From Histoplasma ohiense (Eukaryota > Ascomycota > Eurotiomycetes > Onygenales > Ajellomycetaceae), in the NCBI GenBank assembly GCA_017607445.1, contig JAEVHH010000001.1, positions 186,001-250,000 of the forward strand: a stretch of DNA of 64,000 nt. Direction: 5' to 3'. Below the pieces are notes generated by a model. It saw nothing but the letters and a program-made list of their open reading frames with translations. It had not been told where the DNA came from and did not search any database. Shown here in pieces: positions 34,473-46,528 of the stretch (its first letter is position 1; the number at the start of each line of letters is the position of its first letter). The position numbers and the translations under genes were made by a program.

Positions 34473-35006
34473 TGTGACAGATTAGCATCTGTTAGTAATT
34501 AACTTATACAATCAACTCTTCTTCTGCATCCACTCATTCCTGACTGTTGTGATCTCATGTAATCTTTGATGTTCTTCCACTCTGTGTTCTGTGTTTGTAT
34601 AGTTTCTATTGATTCTTTTATATAGCTCTTAACATTCTTCTGCTCTGTGCTCTGCACTTGTGTAGTCTCTAACAATTCTTCTGTATAGCTTGTTATGTTC
34701 TTCTGCTCTGTGTTCTGCACTTGTATAGTCTCTAACAATTCTTCTGTGTAGCTTTCAATGATTTCTCTGCCTCACATTCCACACTTGTATAGCTTCTAAT
34801 GATTCTTATGTGTATCTCTTAATATTCTTTCACTCTGTGCTCCACTGTGGAGTGGCTTCTGATATTCTTCCACTCTGAACTTTTCTCTATAAGAACCCTC
34901 TTCATACAATCTTTTCTTCTGATTTCTTTTCTCTTTCTTTTCTTAATCAATTTGTAATCTGTAATTAGAATAGTATCAAATCGTTAATCGAAATACGCCC
35001 GTTACA
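34473..35006 (+). repeat. Family A 3' LTR of copy 3
   Basis: 534 bp, TGTGACAGA...CCCGTTACA. The last 25 bases keep CpG, although the matching end of the 5' LTR has lost it. Confidence 0.88.
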
Positions 35007-35011
35007 CTAGA

Positions 35012-35958
35012 TTTATCAGAATGATGCTGATTCTCTATGAATATTGCAGATCTTTCTTTGTGAATAGTATGTTATTGCTCTGATATATTTTTCTTAAGAG
35101 TTTGTAAAATTCAAAGCAACTCTTCATAGTTCTGAGGCTCTTGATTTCAACAGTTGAATTCAGTGTGTAGTATCTTCAATGTCTTACTATACAAGTTATT
35201 CATTCTTTATTCTTCACTATATAAGAGTAAGTAGTATTCTCAGTCTTCAAGATATTTAGAGAAATTGTGTATCAATTATCATTCTTATTGTTTTGTATTT
35301 TGAAACTTTTGACTCATCAATCAGTGCTGGTTCTGTGGATTGTTAATTTGTATTTCTAGATATAATAGTATATCATCAAAAGTCAACAGTGTTGCTTCTT
35401 CATGTCTTTTATATAATGATACAAAATTCAATCATTTCTGCTTAATGTGGGTGTCAAGATAGAGTTTAGCATCATTTATCTTGTATTTTTTCTTTCAATA
35501 ATATCAGTGATGATGTGTAAAGAGAGTCAATATATGATCTTTATAGTTCTTGAATTCTAATATATTTTTTTCTCAATAATAGTTCTTAATCTCTAATCTT
35601 GATGATGTTTCATTATCATCATTTGTATTGTTCACAGATTGATTTTGTGGCAGTTCTGTGGTGATATTCTGAGTTAATTGAGACTCAATGAGAGTATCTT
35701 CATGAATCTGTGTTTTCAACTCATTGAGCTGCTGTTGTACATGCAGAATAGCTAATTGCTACTCTCATTCACAGATTTAATCATTCAACTGTTGCAAATG
35801 CACATTGTGATCATTGAAGATGATAGAGGATTCAGATTGATTTTCAAGAAATCTTGTGTGTGTTGAAATCATCTTACATGTTTTAACTAATATTGCATGC
35901 TTTATTGTAGATGTGCATAACAATAAACCACTCAAATAAAGTTTAGAGTGATTAGAAT
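35012..35958 (-). pseudogene. Family B gag, 5' part
   Basis: The minus strand after the LTR gives the leader and a gag start with a glutamine-rich coil (35.70-35.90 kb), matching the plus-strand copy at 41.25-42.2 kb. There are many TGA stops. It is cut by the family A insertion at 35011. Confidence 0.7.
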
Positions 35959-36229
35959 TGTAAGAGATGGTTCTAGATGTAACTATAAGAGTAGTGTGAA
36001 GTACATATATAGAATGTTAAAAAGATAGTAATCTCTATTATTTAAATCTAATCACTGATCTTCTAATATCTACAGATATCAGTGAGCATTATATAGATGA
36101 CCACCACACTCTACAGCTGTCTATGATGCTGTGCACTATATTCATTCTCATTAATTCTGATGTGTTCTGTGTTCTTCTATCACCACATAGCTATTTTCTA
36201 ATATAGATATCTCTGTTGCGTCTATTACA
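35959..36229 (-). repeat. Family B 5' LTR
   Basis: 271 bp, TGTAAGAG to CTATTACA in plus direction, minus-oriented as judged by the gag to its left. Confidence 0.85.
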
Positions 36230-36456
36230 ACAGAGCAGAGTACAGAGCAGAAGAACATTGAGAGTTATGCAGAAGAATTGTTAGAACTATATAAGTGCAG
36301 AGTGTGAGGCAGAAGGAATTACACAGAAGAATCATTAGAGACTACACAAGTGCAGAGCACAATAACAGAGATGAGTAGATGTACATGAGTGTGGAGTGTG
36401 AGACAGAAGGGGTTGATTGCATAAGTTAACTACTAACAGATGCTAACCCGTCACAG
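36230..36456 (-). repeat. Family A LTR, left (U3) part
   Basis: Decayed minus-oriented LTR fragment ending GCTAACCCGTCACA at 36456. Its other end is missing at the family B LTR boundary. Confidence 0.75.
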
Positions 36457-36657
36457 AATATCTTGAAGAAATTTATTACAGATAATAAAATAGAGAAAAT
36501 CAGAGTTGAAATCACATTCAAGAGCTCTGATATATATACAGTTGATTTGACAAGTAGAGAGATTTGTAATATTCATGATCTCAGTGATAGTTTTTGCAAT
36601 ATAAGATGATTTGAGAGCCACCACAAGCATCTGAGTGATGATATCAGTATTGAAAGC
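36457..36657 (-). pseudogene. Tc1/mariner-type transposase, N-terminal fragment
   Basis: From the ATG at 36657 the protein reads MAFNTDIITQ, then VALKS, KTITEI, LSTCQINCIYIRALECDF. This is the helix-turn-helix start of fungal Tc1-like transposases (typically ALKS...KT..EIA...LS.RQINRIY.RA.ERGFDP). After FLQDIL it runs into a family A LTR. The catalytic domain is absent. A second fragment of the same start lies at 49000-49086. Confidence 0.6.
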
Positions 36658-36929
36658 CATGATTGAAAGCAGCACTGATGATGAAAAGATAACAAACTGA
36701 GACAATAGAAACTAGATGAGAGTCTCTTATATTTTAAATGAGAGATAGTTTTATTACATTTCAATACTGTGGTGGTGCTCACTATCTAATATAGTGATTT
36801 TTTAATTATCTTGGCAAGACAAAATTTTTTGCAGCAGCTTCTGTACAGATGATATAGATAAATTAACTATTATAGATTAGCTATACAGTTTAGAGATATT
36901 GATTTTTGAAGTTCATATTATTCATATTT

Positions 36930-36998
36930 TTATCGTTACAGTGTTTTTATCGTTACGGTGTGGCGCACCCACATCAGGTGTGGGTGCGCGCGGCACGA
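36930..36998. repeat. Palindrome with perfect 11-bp stem, beside a repeated 16-mer
   Basis: GCGCACCCACA (36963-36973) pairs with TGTGGGTGCGC (36979-36989) across a 5-base loop. Just before it TTTTTATCGTTAC is repeated twice. The CpG content is high. It lies where the 5' terminal inverted repeat of the Tc1-like element would be expected, so it may be that end. Confidence 0.7.
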
Positions 36999-37021
36999 TT
37001 AACAGATGCTAACCCGTCACA
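36999..37021 (-). repeat. 23-bp remnant of a family A LTR start
   Basis: TTAACAGATGCTAACCCGTCACA equals the first bases of the family A LTR in minus orientation, apart from a 3-base loss. Confidence 0.6.
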
Positions 37022-37165
37022 CGATAGATAGATTAACAGTAATAGATAGATTAGAAGTGATAGATAGCTTAGCAGCAATAGATAGCATAGCAGTGATAGA
37101 TAGATTAGCAGTGAGCAATAGCTTAACAAGATTGACAACAGTATCTGATAGATAGACTAGTAGCA
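37022..37165. repeat. GATAGATAG-type imperfect tandem repeat
   Basis: Units of roughly 20 bp (GATAGATAGATTAACAGTAA and variants) repeat imperfectly. There is no coding potential. Confidence 0.7.
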
Positions 37166-37379
37166 CTAGATAGAGATAATATCTCCACCAATCATATCAT
37201 CAGATTGATATTTAGATATGTATCATGATCATTAGAATGGGATCAAATTTCAGTCAAAATCATATCAGTTCCAGATCATGTTCTTATTTTCACTTTAAAT
37301 GAAATATCAAGATTTATTAGTCTCAATTCACTCATGTTTTAATAATTCTAGTCACTTTACACTCCTGTTTTAATCATGG

Positions 37380-37495
37380 TCCCACTGGAAATCACACCAA
37401 GAAATGGACTGGGACCAAACCAAACCAAACCAAATGTGTAATTCATGGTCCCGGCGGCCACTCTAACCACTACACCATCCACACCCCCTTATATT
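37380..37495 (-). repeat. Possible tRNA-derived SINE
   Basis: The minus strand from 37490 reads GGGGTGTGGATGGTGTAGTG followed by GTTAGAGTGG, which matches a polymerase III A box (TGGTGTAGTGG). About 45 bases on, GGTTTGGTCCC is a weak B-box match. The decamer GGGACCATGA occurs twice around it, and a GGTTT run is repeated. It cannot fold as a proper tRNA. It lies just past the 3' end of the T-protein gene. Confidence 0.4.
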
Positions 37496-37515
37496 ACTAG
37501 CCTTTTCAAAGGAAA

Positions 37516-39080
37516 TTACTCCTTATAGAACTTAGTCGGTACAAATGGTGTTGAAACAACAGTCGCCTTGTGTACCTTTTTTCTAACAAGAACACCAACC
37601 TTAGTTCCCTTCTTATGGAACCCCTGCTTCACATATCCCATTGCAATATTTACCCCACCAAGTGTTGGGCTTGGCAAACCAGATGTCACCATACCAATCT
37701 GTGTTGAGCCATCTGCCATGTCGATAATAGATGCATCTTTACGTGCTGGTGGCCCTGTCTCAATGACCAGCCCAATACGTCGCTCTGTAAGTGTCTTTGT
37801 GGGCGATGTGAGTTGTGGTAAAATCACTGAAGCGCCATTGAAGGCTGAGGAAGGGGATGATGGGTCACGCCTGTCCTTGCCAATGAGCCAGCTGAGGGAA
37901 GCAGTGGGAGGGGTTTGCGCAACAGTTATGTCATGGCCATATAAGCACATGCCAGCCTCAAGGCGAAGGGAGTCACGAGCAGCAAGGCCGGCGAGGCGGA
38001 CATTCGGATTGGACAGCAGAAGTTGAGAGACTTTAATGGGGAGCTGTGGGTCTATATCTGTGGGGATAGATATCTCAAAGCCATCTTCTCCTGTGTAGCC
38101 TGTACGGGAAATGAGGAGGTGGGATGGTGTGTGCGTTCCATCTGGGAAATTGAGGTGGAGGAAGCGGCATTGACAAAAGTGAAGAGTGCTGAGATCTGAG
38201 TTGGTTCCTGCTTCATCAGTTGTGATGAGTGATTGGAGAATGGAGGAGCTTAGGGGGCCTTGAAGTGCGACTAGAGCATGGTTATCAAGGATGGACCAGC
38301 TGATGATGGATTTGTGTGCGGAAGAGCCATGCCTCCATCTGAAGTTCTCAATTTCCTTGTGAAGAAAATCCAGGTCTTCCTTGCGGCGACCAGCGTTTGT
38401 AACGAAATAGAATGATTCAGGGCCCAGGCGGGTGATGACTGTGTCATCAATTATACCTCCAGTTTCCTCATCAAGGAAGCATGATAGCGTGGAGCGATTG
38501 ATTTGTAGCAGGTTCAGGGAGGATGGTGTAACTTTCAGGAGAAGGTCTAAAGCCCCAGGACCGGAGATATGGTGTTGAACCCTTTAAAGGTGGAATTGTC
38601 AGTCTGAGTGATCATTAAAGGAACAGAAACATTCTACATTAATTCTGGCAGTAATACATACATATGGCTTACATCGAACAAGCTAGCCTTGTTTCTTGTC
38701 CAGTTGTGGCTTTCAGTCTGACTCAAATCACTATACACCAGCGGCATGGAGAATCCTGCAAAGGGTGACATCCGTGCCTTGTGAGCAATATGGAGGTCAT
38801 GGAGCTGGGTTTTTTTCAATGTCGAAACTGCCGTAGATGAGGAAGCAAGATTCCGACATAAGAATGTGTGATGGAGGAAACAATTAGCTGAAGAGTGCAA
38901 TGGCACACGACTGCGAGAGGAGGCTTCTGTTTGGATGGTGAGTTGACAGAGTACCCGCGAGCTCAATGGTCTGCAGCCGTTGCCAAGTCGGATGGCTGGT
39001 GCGGAATATACAGGCCTTAGCCATGGGAGAGCGGCCCATTTGAAAATTGAGGAGGCAGTCGATGGCTTCATGATAAACAA
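37516..39080 (-). CDS. GCV1: Glycine cleavage system T-protein (aminomethyltransferase), mitochondrial
   Basis: Two exons: 39080-38662 and 38581-37516. The 80-nt intron (38582-38661) begins GTATGT and ends AAAG; joining gives ...DVSHMVQHHISGPGA. The product is 494 residues. The protein transfers the methylene unit of the aminomethyl group on H-protein to tetrahydrofolate, releasing ammonia. Residues 1 to about 85 are Ser/Arg-rich, as for a mitochondrial targeting sequence. The folate domain starts at LHDLHIAHKARM and includes ASLFDVSHM, RTGYTGEDGFEI and RLEAGMCLYGHD. The C-terminal barrel includes RRIGL, GPPARK, SGLPSPTLG and NIAMGYV. The frame is fully open, GC-normal and CpG-containing, with no RIP, so probably functional. 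The start could also be the ATG at 39071. Confidence 0.93.
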
Positions 39081-39460
39081 ATCGCTAGCATACAGTGTGA
39101 TGACAACTGGATGGCAGAAACTGTGGAATGGTTAATATCTTCTCATTGTGCGATCGCTAGCTAACTATTGTTGGGCACTAGTTGCCCAGGCGGCCCTCCA
39201 CCGCACGTGATTACCCCTATCCCTTCGTCTGGGGGCGAGGCACAATTAGCGCAATTTTTTAGCGCGTACCTTAGTGTATTAAATACATAAATACTACTGG
39301 ATTATATGAGAGATCTACTGTATTTATATGTTTTAGTGTAATTTATGTAATCTATCTGATCTAATCCAATCAGGAACAAGCCGCAATCGCTCGCTTGCGC
39401 ACGCTTATCCAGCTTGAAAACGCGCCGTTTAATCCCTCGGGCGAACATAATAAGATCAAT
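39081..39460. other. Upstream region of GCV1
   Basis: CpG-containing, un-RIPed DNA, including CCGCACGTGATT (an E-box-like CACGTG) near 39202 and a T-rich run. A piece from about 39374 could encode EQAAIARLRTLIQLENAPFNPSGE but is not assignable to a gene. Confidence 0.5.
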
Positions 39461-40962
39461 GATACAGAGGGTAGTACAGTCCAGGCCCTTGTAGACATAT
39501 TTGTTGATATATTTAATGACTTCAACAGAGATACAGACCTCAATGTTTATATAAGCTTTATATATATGAATAAAATAGAGATTATATGAAACAATTCATC
39601 AGTTGTCAATTACAATCTCACTGTTATTGATAGTATATTTGAAGAAGATAGATGAATTATACTGCTGTCTGTACAGAGAATAATCATTCTCTTCAACAGT
39701 TATAGCACTCTGAAAAGCTTTGAAAAAACATTTTGTACATCTGTTATTCTTATAACAGAGATTTATCATATTAGTATTATATGAATTATGAATTATGAAT
39801 TATGAATTTACAGATTGATTCATTCAATCTATCTATATTCTCAGCAGTGTTTAATAGCTCTGCAGATATAATTTCATCAGTTATTTCAAACTGCAAAAAT
39901 CACTCAGAGTTCTCTAATCAAATCAATAAATATATATAAAATAATTTATATTTTTGATATTCAATTGTTCATATTCTAATCAACATTGATTCAAACAGCT
40001 GCTAAGATTTGAGAATATCAAGATTTTTATAATATCTATATCAAATTGCAGATTATAAATTTATATTTATATATAAAACAAATATTTTTATCTGATTCAG
40101 ATTTTAGCAGCTTTTACAGATGATAGAGATTTCTTTATATTTGAAATAATATCAGATTTTTAATAGTTGGATAATTAAGATATGAATTCTGCTTATATTT
40201 AAAAAATATAAATATCAAAATAGAGTTGTAGTTTTAAATAAATCTACAGAAATACTTTGTATTAGCTGTATTGTTATTAAATAGCTTATATAACACTAGT
40301 AAAAATTCTCAGACAGATGACAGTCTTATAGTATCTCTTATACAGTATATAAAAAATACTGAGAGAGTTTTTGACAATTTATATACACATTTATTAATTC
40401 AATACTTAGCTCTGTAGACAAAGCAATAGATATTCATTTAATCAAAATTAAATAATTGACAGTGATAAATGTAGAAGTGAAAGTCACAGAGAATAGATCA
40501 GCAACTGTAAATAATTAAAAAATTAACAATTAATTCAGAAATAATTGAATTAATTCAAATATCAAAATCATCAAAAATCAGTTGATTCAGTAAATTTATA
40601 TATATATAATCAATAGACTCATCTGCTGTAGAAACTGCAGTAGCAGCTGTCAAATAATGATATTTAATATTATAAATATATTTAGTAGACGGAGTGAAGT
40701 GAAGTCTATAAGAATCATATAAAGTTCTGAAGATGTCAAAAGTTGCTTCATTTTGTGGCTGAAATGATTGAATATACAGCATTACAAAATGATGGTTTAA
40801 ATGTTGTTGATATTATTGATGCAGAAAAGATTTCTGATTCTCTGATTAATCAAAATACTCAAAATTCCCACTTTTAAATCTGCAGTGGAGATTTAACTTT
40901 TTCAAATACTGATTCATCATTGAATTGAATATCTAACACTAATCCACAATTGAATGTGGTGT
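39461..40962. other. Very AT-rich decayed block
   Basis: Long runs of A and T, almost no CpG, and in-frame stops in all frames. The only open frame of note (40555-40782, minus) has no recognised motif. Probably an old repeat beyond identification. Confidence 0.5.
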
Positions 40963-41233
40963 TGTAATAGGCGCAGCGGAGATATCTATATTAGAAAATA
41001 GCTATATAATGATAGAAGAACACAGAACACATCAGAACTAATAAGAATGAACATAACACACAGCATTATAGATGGCTGTAGAGTGTGATGATCATCTATA
41101 TAATACTCACTGATATTTATAGATATTAGAAGATCAGTGATTAGTTTTGAATAATAGAGATTGCTATCTTCTTAACATTCTATATACATACTTCACACTA
41201 TTCTCATAATTATATCTAGAACTATCTCTTACA
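40963..41233 (+). repeat. Family B 5' LTR (sense)
   Basis: TGTAATAGGCGCAGCGG...ATCTCTTACA, 271 bp. This is the only sense-strand copy and fixes the orientation of the family. Confidence 0.87.
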
Positions 41234-44200
41234 ATTCTAATCACTCTAAACTTTATTTGAGTGATCTGTTGTTACACACATCTACAATAAAACACACAAT
41301 GTTAGTTAAAATATGTAAGATGATTTTGATATATGCAAAATCTTTTGAAAATCAATCTGAATTCTCTATCATCTCTGATGATCACAATGTGTGTTTGCAA
41401 CAGTTGAATGATCAAATCTGTGAATGAGAGCAGTAATTAGCTATTTTGCATGCACAACAGCAGCTCAACAAGTTGAAAGTATAGATTTGTAAAGATACTC
41501 TCATCAAATCTCAATTAATTCAGAATATCATCACAGAACTGCTGCAAAATCAATCTGCAAACAATACAGACAATGATAATGAAACATCACTGAAATTAGA
41601 GATTAAGAACTATTATCAAGAAAAATATTAGAATTCAAGAACTATAAAGATTGTATATTGACTCTCTTTACACATCACTATCAATATTATCAAAAAAAAG
41701 AATATAAGATAAATGATGCTAAACTCTATCTTAATGTCTATATTAAGCAGAAATGATTGAATTTTGTATCATTATATAAAAGATATGAAGAAGCAATATT
41801 ATTGACTTTTGACAATATACTATCACATCTAGAAATATAAATTAATGATTCACAGAATCAGCACTGATTGACAAGTCAAAAGTTTCAAGATACAAAGCAA
41901 TAAGAATGACAATTGATACACAACTTCTCTAAATATCTTGAAAACTGAGAATACTACTTACTCTTATATAGCAAAGAACAAAGAATGAATAACTTGTGTA
42001 GTAAAGTATTGAAAATACTACACACTGAACTCAACTGTTGAAATCAAGAATTTCAGAACTACAAAAAATTGCTTCAAACTCTATAGACTCTTGAGAAAAA
42101 TATATCAGAGTGATGATATATCATTCACAAAAGCAGATCTACAATATTCATAGAGAATTAGCATCATTCTGATAAATCTAGCAACTGTTGAAACAAGAGA
42201 AAACAAGAGAAACAAATGAATTCAACTGAACAAATCAAGAAAGATAAATATAATTAAATGAAAGAGTATTCTCACTGTCATAAAAAGAGTTATATTGCAA
42301 ATGATTGTTAAATATTACACTTTAAAAAGTGCAATCAAGTTCAATAAGCAAAAAATCAACAATTTCAATTGTAGAAACAGCTGCTGCATTGAGAATATGA
42401 ACAACTAAACTGTGAGATAAACAGTTATTGATAATGAATATATGAATACTGACAGAAGTGAAATGATCAATAATGTGAATACTAGTGAATTCTGATACAG
42501 ATGTGAACTTTGTGTTTCATGTCTGAATATCAAAATATTTCTTGAAGATAGAAGATAAATCAAAAGTAGTGAAAGCAGTTGATAATTATAAGATTAAGTT
42601 GTATGAATAATGAAGAGCTGCAATGAAGATTATTGATGATGAACATGTTCTTCAAGAAGGATTCCACCATTTTGAAGAGGCTGATATTAGTGAATATAAT
42701 GTAATTTTGAGTATGCTGTTATTGGAAGCTGTGAATTCTGATATTGATTGAGTGCAAAGATGCTGAATCTATAGAAAAGCATCAAATATTAATCATATGC
42801 ATCTGAATACTGTCAATGAATTCACAACATTAATTGATGATGACAATATTATATTCACTGTCTTATCATTATGAGCTGTGAATGCAGCAACTGAGCCAAA
42901 TATCTCAGATGATTATAAAGATTATTTTGATGTATTCTGAGAAGACATATCTGATATGGAACATGCATCTCACAATCATGCCATAGATCTCAAACCTGAC
43001 AAGAAACTCTCATATCAATCAATATATAACTTATCACCTCAGAAACTCTCTGTTCTCTGAGAATATATTGAAAAGATGTTAGAGAAGAATTGAATATATC
43101 TGTTCAAGAGCTCAGCTGATGTGTCAGTATTATTCATATCAAAGAAAAATGAAACTCTGTGTCTTTGTATGAATTATTGAGAATTGAATGAAATAATGAT
43201 CAAGAATTGATATTCACTGTTCTTAATAAATGAAATACTTGATAGATTAACAGATGCTAAAATATATACACAGCTGAACCTTAGAGATGTGTATTATAGA
43301 ATTTACATATGAGTGGAGAATGAATGAAAAACAGTATTTTGAACACAATATGAACACTTTGAATATCTAGTCTTATCTTTTGAGCTAAACAATGTCTCTG
43401 TGATCTTTCAATCTTATATCAACAAAGCCCTCAGCAATCTTTTAGATGTATATTGTGTGGCTTATCTTGACAATATTGTAATCTATTCAAACACACTTGA
43501 TGAACATGTCATCCATGTTAAGAATGTGCTGGAATGATTAAGGTGATGGAGACTATATGCCAAACTTAGTAAGTGTACATTTCATGCAACAGAAATTGGA
43601 TTTTTGAGTTTTGTGATTACTATACAGAGCATTACTGTTGAGAAACACTGTGTCAATATAATTCTAGATTGATCAGAACTGTGAACTATAAACAAATTGC
43701 AAACATTTCTAGAATTCATCAATTTCTATCATCAATTCATATACAAGTTTTCAATAATAACAGCACCTCTGATCAAATTGTTAAAAGATTACAAAATAAA
43801 AAGAGAGAAGAATAATGCATCTATTCAGTTAGATGAAAACTGCAAGCACACAATTTTGCAGTTAAAAGAATGCTTTATAAAAGCACTGTTGTTGATTCAC
43901 TTTGATCAGCAGTGAAAACTCTGTATAGAAATAGATGAATCTGATGTTGCAATCACTGAAGTAATATCACAATTAATGAATGATGATCACTGACATTCAA
44001 TCACATTTTGATCTAGAAAGCTCACAGAAGCAGAAAGATGTTATCAAATATATGATTTAGAAATATTGCTGATTGTAGAAGCTTTCAGACAATGATGTCA
44101 CTATCTACATAATAGCAAACATTCAATAACTGTTTTATCTAATCATATCAATCTCCAGCACTTTATGATGATGAAGCAGCTAAATGAATGTCAGATTTGT

Positions 44201-44648
44201 TGAATGAAAATGCTCTCAGCATTCAATTTTGAAATAGAGCATCATTCTGAGAAAAATAATCCTGCAGATGTATCAAGTTGTCACTCAGATTTTGTAAAAT
44301 ATACAGCTCTCTTGACAGAGCTTTCTATTCTGCAAGAGAAGCTGCATAAGAGGATCTTTAAGTCACTAAGGATAAAAGAAAATACAAAATTAAATCAATG
44401 TATCAAAATGATGTGAAAAGATCTGTAAGCTAATGAAAATTGTTGAATGAAGAGATCTATAATTGTTGATGACAACAACTTCTGCAGAATAAAGAACACA
44501 TCTGTGAATGAAAATGAGATTGCAGACATTACAGAGTTAGATCTAGAAACTCTGATGTCATGAATTCTAACTGTTAAGATATTTGAGTTTGAGACAGTCT
44601 ATTACAAAGAGATAGCTGAATCTATTATTGAACTCTTACTGCAGATTC
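41234..44648 (+). pseudogene. Family B gag-pol, decayed
   Basis: Gag with a glutamine-rich coil lies near 41.4-41.5 kb, and a knuckle-like YSHCHKKSYIANDC near 42.27-42.31 kb (first Cys lost). RT reads AYLDN where YLDD is expected (about 43.46 kb). The RT/RNase H segment 43697-43915 reads FLEFINFYHQF, and the RNase H end is 44204-44416. Most interruptions are TGA. The product is not functional. Confidence 0.8.
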
Positions 44649-44691
44649 TGTGACGGGTTAGCACTCATTAGTAATTAACTTATGCAATCAA
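44649..44691 (+). repeat. 43-bp family A LTR start fragment
   Basis: TGTGACGGGTTAGCACTCAT and following bases match the LTR start, then switch to LINE sequence. It marks a rearrangement junction, not a whole LTR. Confidence 0.7.
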
Positions 44692-46302
44692 TGTAGATAT
44701 CATCACTGCAATTATTGATACTGACTGTGCTGATAATGATTGCTGCTTCTGAGCATCTCTGTGACATCTGTTGTTAAGATAGCAGACAGCTGCTAGCTTT
44801 TTTTGAGTTAGATATCTGAAAATGTCATTCATACATCTGAGTGCAGCAGAGTAGTGCTGATGCTCAGCTGAGTAGAGTTGACAGTAATTGATACATCATA
44901 ATACTCTTTTGTATTTCATATCTGTTGACTTCTTATACTGACTTGTGAGCTCACTGCAGTTGAAGCATTTCATCAGTTGTGTATATTTTGATGAATGACA
45001 GTATCTCTGATATTCTGAGTCATGTCTCACTGTCAGAGGCCTTTTCTCAATGAATCTGACTCTTTCACTGACATTGAAGAGTGAGAAATCTTTCACTGAA
45101 GTGAGAAAGAAAACAATTCATATAATTTTTCTCATTTTGAAATTCACTTTATGTTGCAAGAGTCAACAGCTCATTGATTTTATCTTTATTTAAGTCAGAA
45201 TCTTTTTCTCAATTATTTTATCTGTGAGAATTCTTATCTCTTCTCAGTTCTGAACAAATTTCAAAATCTCTGAAACAGTATAGTTGTATCATCACTCTGA
45301 TAGTCAGATCTTCATAATATCAAGAACTTCACAGAGAATAGTCACTGTTTTCTCAGTAATCAGAATATTGTGTATACTTTTATTATTTAATATAATCACT
45401 CAATCTGTTCTGATGAGTTTCATCTTCAGCATATTAGCTACATCTCTCATTCTCTGAATATTTGTAATAATTGTCTGCTGCACAGCATATGACTGCAGCT
45501 GAGTGATTTGTTTCTTTGATTAAAAAATAATGAGAATTTGTAAGTTCTTCTGCTGTTTTATATTCTCTGTGAGACTTCTTGACTAACTGATGTTCTTGAG
45601 CTGCAGGCCAGCTTCACTAGCTCTGTCAGCTGAGAAAGTCATAATTTTGATAGAAATAATTTCAGAAAGAGCAGAGTTTTTTCTCTTCTGTATAATACTC
45701 ATTCAAATAGTCAGCTCTCTCACAGTTGTCTTTGCTGAATTTGACTGTGAATGAATATTCAGAGTAGTATTCTCTCTCAGAGTTGATGCTGCACTCAAAT
45801 CTGCTGTTATATATATAATGAATCTTTTATAGAAGATTTGAGCAAAGTTTTGATTGATTAACTGTTTCTTCTTCTCAACTCAGCTGTTCAGAATCTTTGT
45901 CAATCTGATGAGAGTCTTCTATTACAGATTCTATTGCTGTTGAATCTTCTCAAATTACTTCTGCAATTGAGAGATGATTATGAAGATGCTGTCACTGACT
46001 TCTTTGAGAATTGAAGAAGACATTGTAACAATCTTTCTCTGTCTTTTATCAGTCTTTTCAGTAACAAAATTGACTGATGACTTTGACTTCAGTGATCTGA
46101 TGTAGATCATATCAATATTCTTGAATGAATGAAAGAATATTGAGAGCTCCATGACCACTCAATCTGTGCAGTACACACATATAGAGTAATCACAGAGAAT
46201 ATGCAATGATATTGAATGGATTGAAGAGTTAAAATTATATGAAAAACAGTTAGAAAATTGGAAAATTCAAATGTATCTCTACATTCATGGGTAGTTGTAA
46301 GG
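44692..46302 (-). pseudogene. LINE ORF1 (gag-like) region, copy A
   Basis: The minus strand from the ATG at 46158 reads MVMELSIFFH and a coil-prone region (VSDSIFIIISQLQK). Farther on, 44896-45096 encodes the Cys/His-rich segment (YCHSSKY, CFNCSELTSQYKKS). It matches the copy at 56.4-58.0 kb over its whole length. The 5' end is at GGGTAGTTGTAAG. ORF2 is missing, cut at 44692. Confidence 0.65.
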
Positions 46303-46528
46303 ATGATGTAGAATGTTAAGAAGGTAGCAATCTCTATTATTCAAAGCTAATCACTGATCTTCTAATATTTACAGATATCAGTGAGTATTATATAGATGAT
46401 CACCACATTCTACAACCATCTATAATGCTGTGTGCTATGTTCATCCTCATTAATTCTGGTGTATTCTGTGTTCTTCTATTGCCACATAGTTATTTCCTAA
46501 TATAGATATCTCCGTTGCGTCTATTACA
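46303..46528 (-). repeat. Family B LTR, truncated
   Basis: It lacks the first 45-odd bases (plus direction) and ends CTATTACA at 46528. It directly abuts the LINE 5' end. Confidence 0.75.

Larger units (their letters stand above)
29569..35006 (+). mobile_element. RIPed family A element (copy 3), TSD CTAGA
   Basis: LTRs at 29569-30102 and 34473-35006 (534 bp each) are flanked by CTAGA (29564-29568, 35007-35011). Leader, gag, protease and RT are present. A LINE interrupts gag at 30858-31882, and pol is deleted from within RNase H to the chromodomain (join near 34281; first-copy positions about 3232-4912). It inserted into the gag of the family B element. Confidence 0.92.
23314..36229 (-). mobile_element. 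Large nested family B gypsy element
   Basis: Read on the minus strand: 5' LTR 35959-36229, gag 35958-35012, a nested family A element (29569-35006 plus duplication), the gag zinc knuckle and pol from 29568 to about 25240, an antisense cysteine-rich segment 23585-25240, and the 3' LTR 23314-23584. A 568-bp family B insertion sits at 26394-26961. Removing both insertions leaves about 6.9 kb. The coding parts are heavily RIPed. The two outer LTRs may come from different copies because flanking duplications disagree. Confidence 0.7.
40963..44648 (+). mobile_element. Family B element, plus-oriented, truncated in pol
   Basis: It starts with a 271-bp LTR in sense orientation and continues through leader, gag, protease, RT, RNase H and integrase N-terminus. 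It ends abruptly at 44648, where a 43-bp family A LTR start and then a LINE follow. The right LTR and the antisense segment are missing. Confidence 0.82.

Noticed and set aside
23309..36234. 5-bp target duplication of the large family B element
   Set aside because: The flanking 5-mers are CCAAT and ACAGA, so no duplication can be claimed.
37568..38026. 152-codon plus-strand ORF
   Set aside because: It is antisense to the conserved C-terminal exon of GCV1, which fully explains the open frame.
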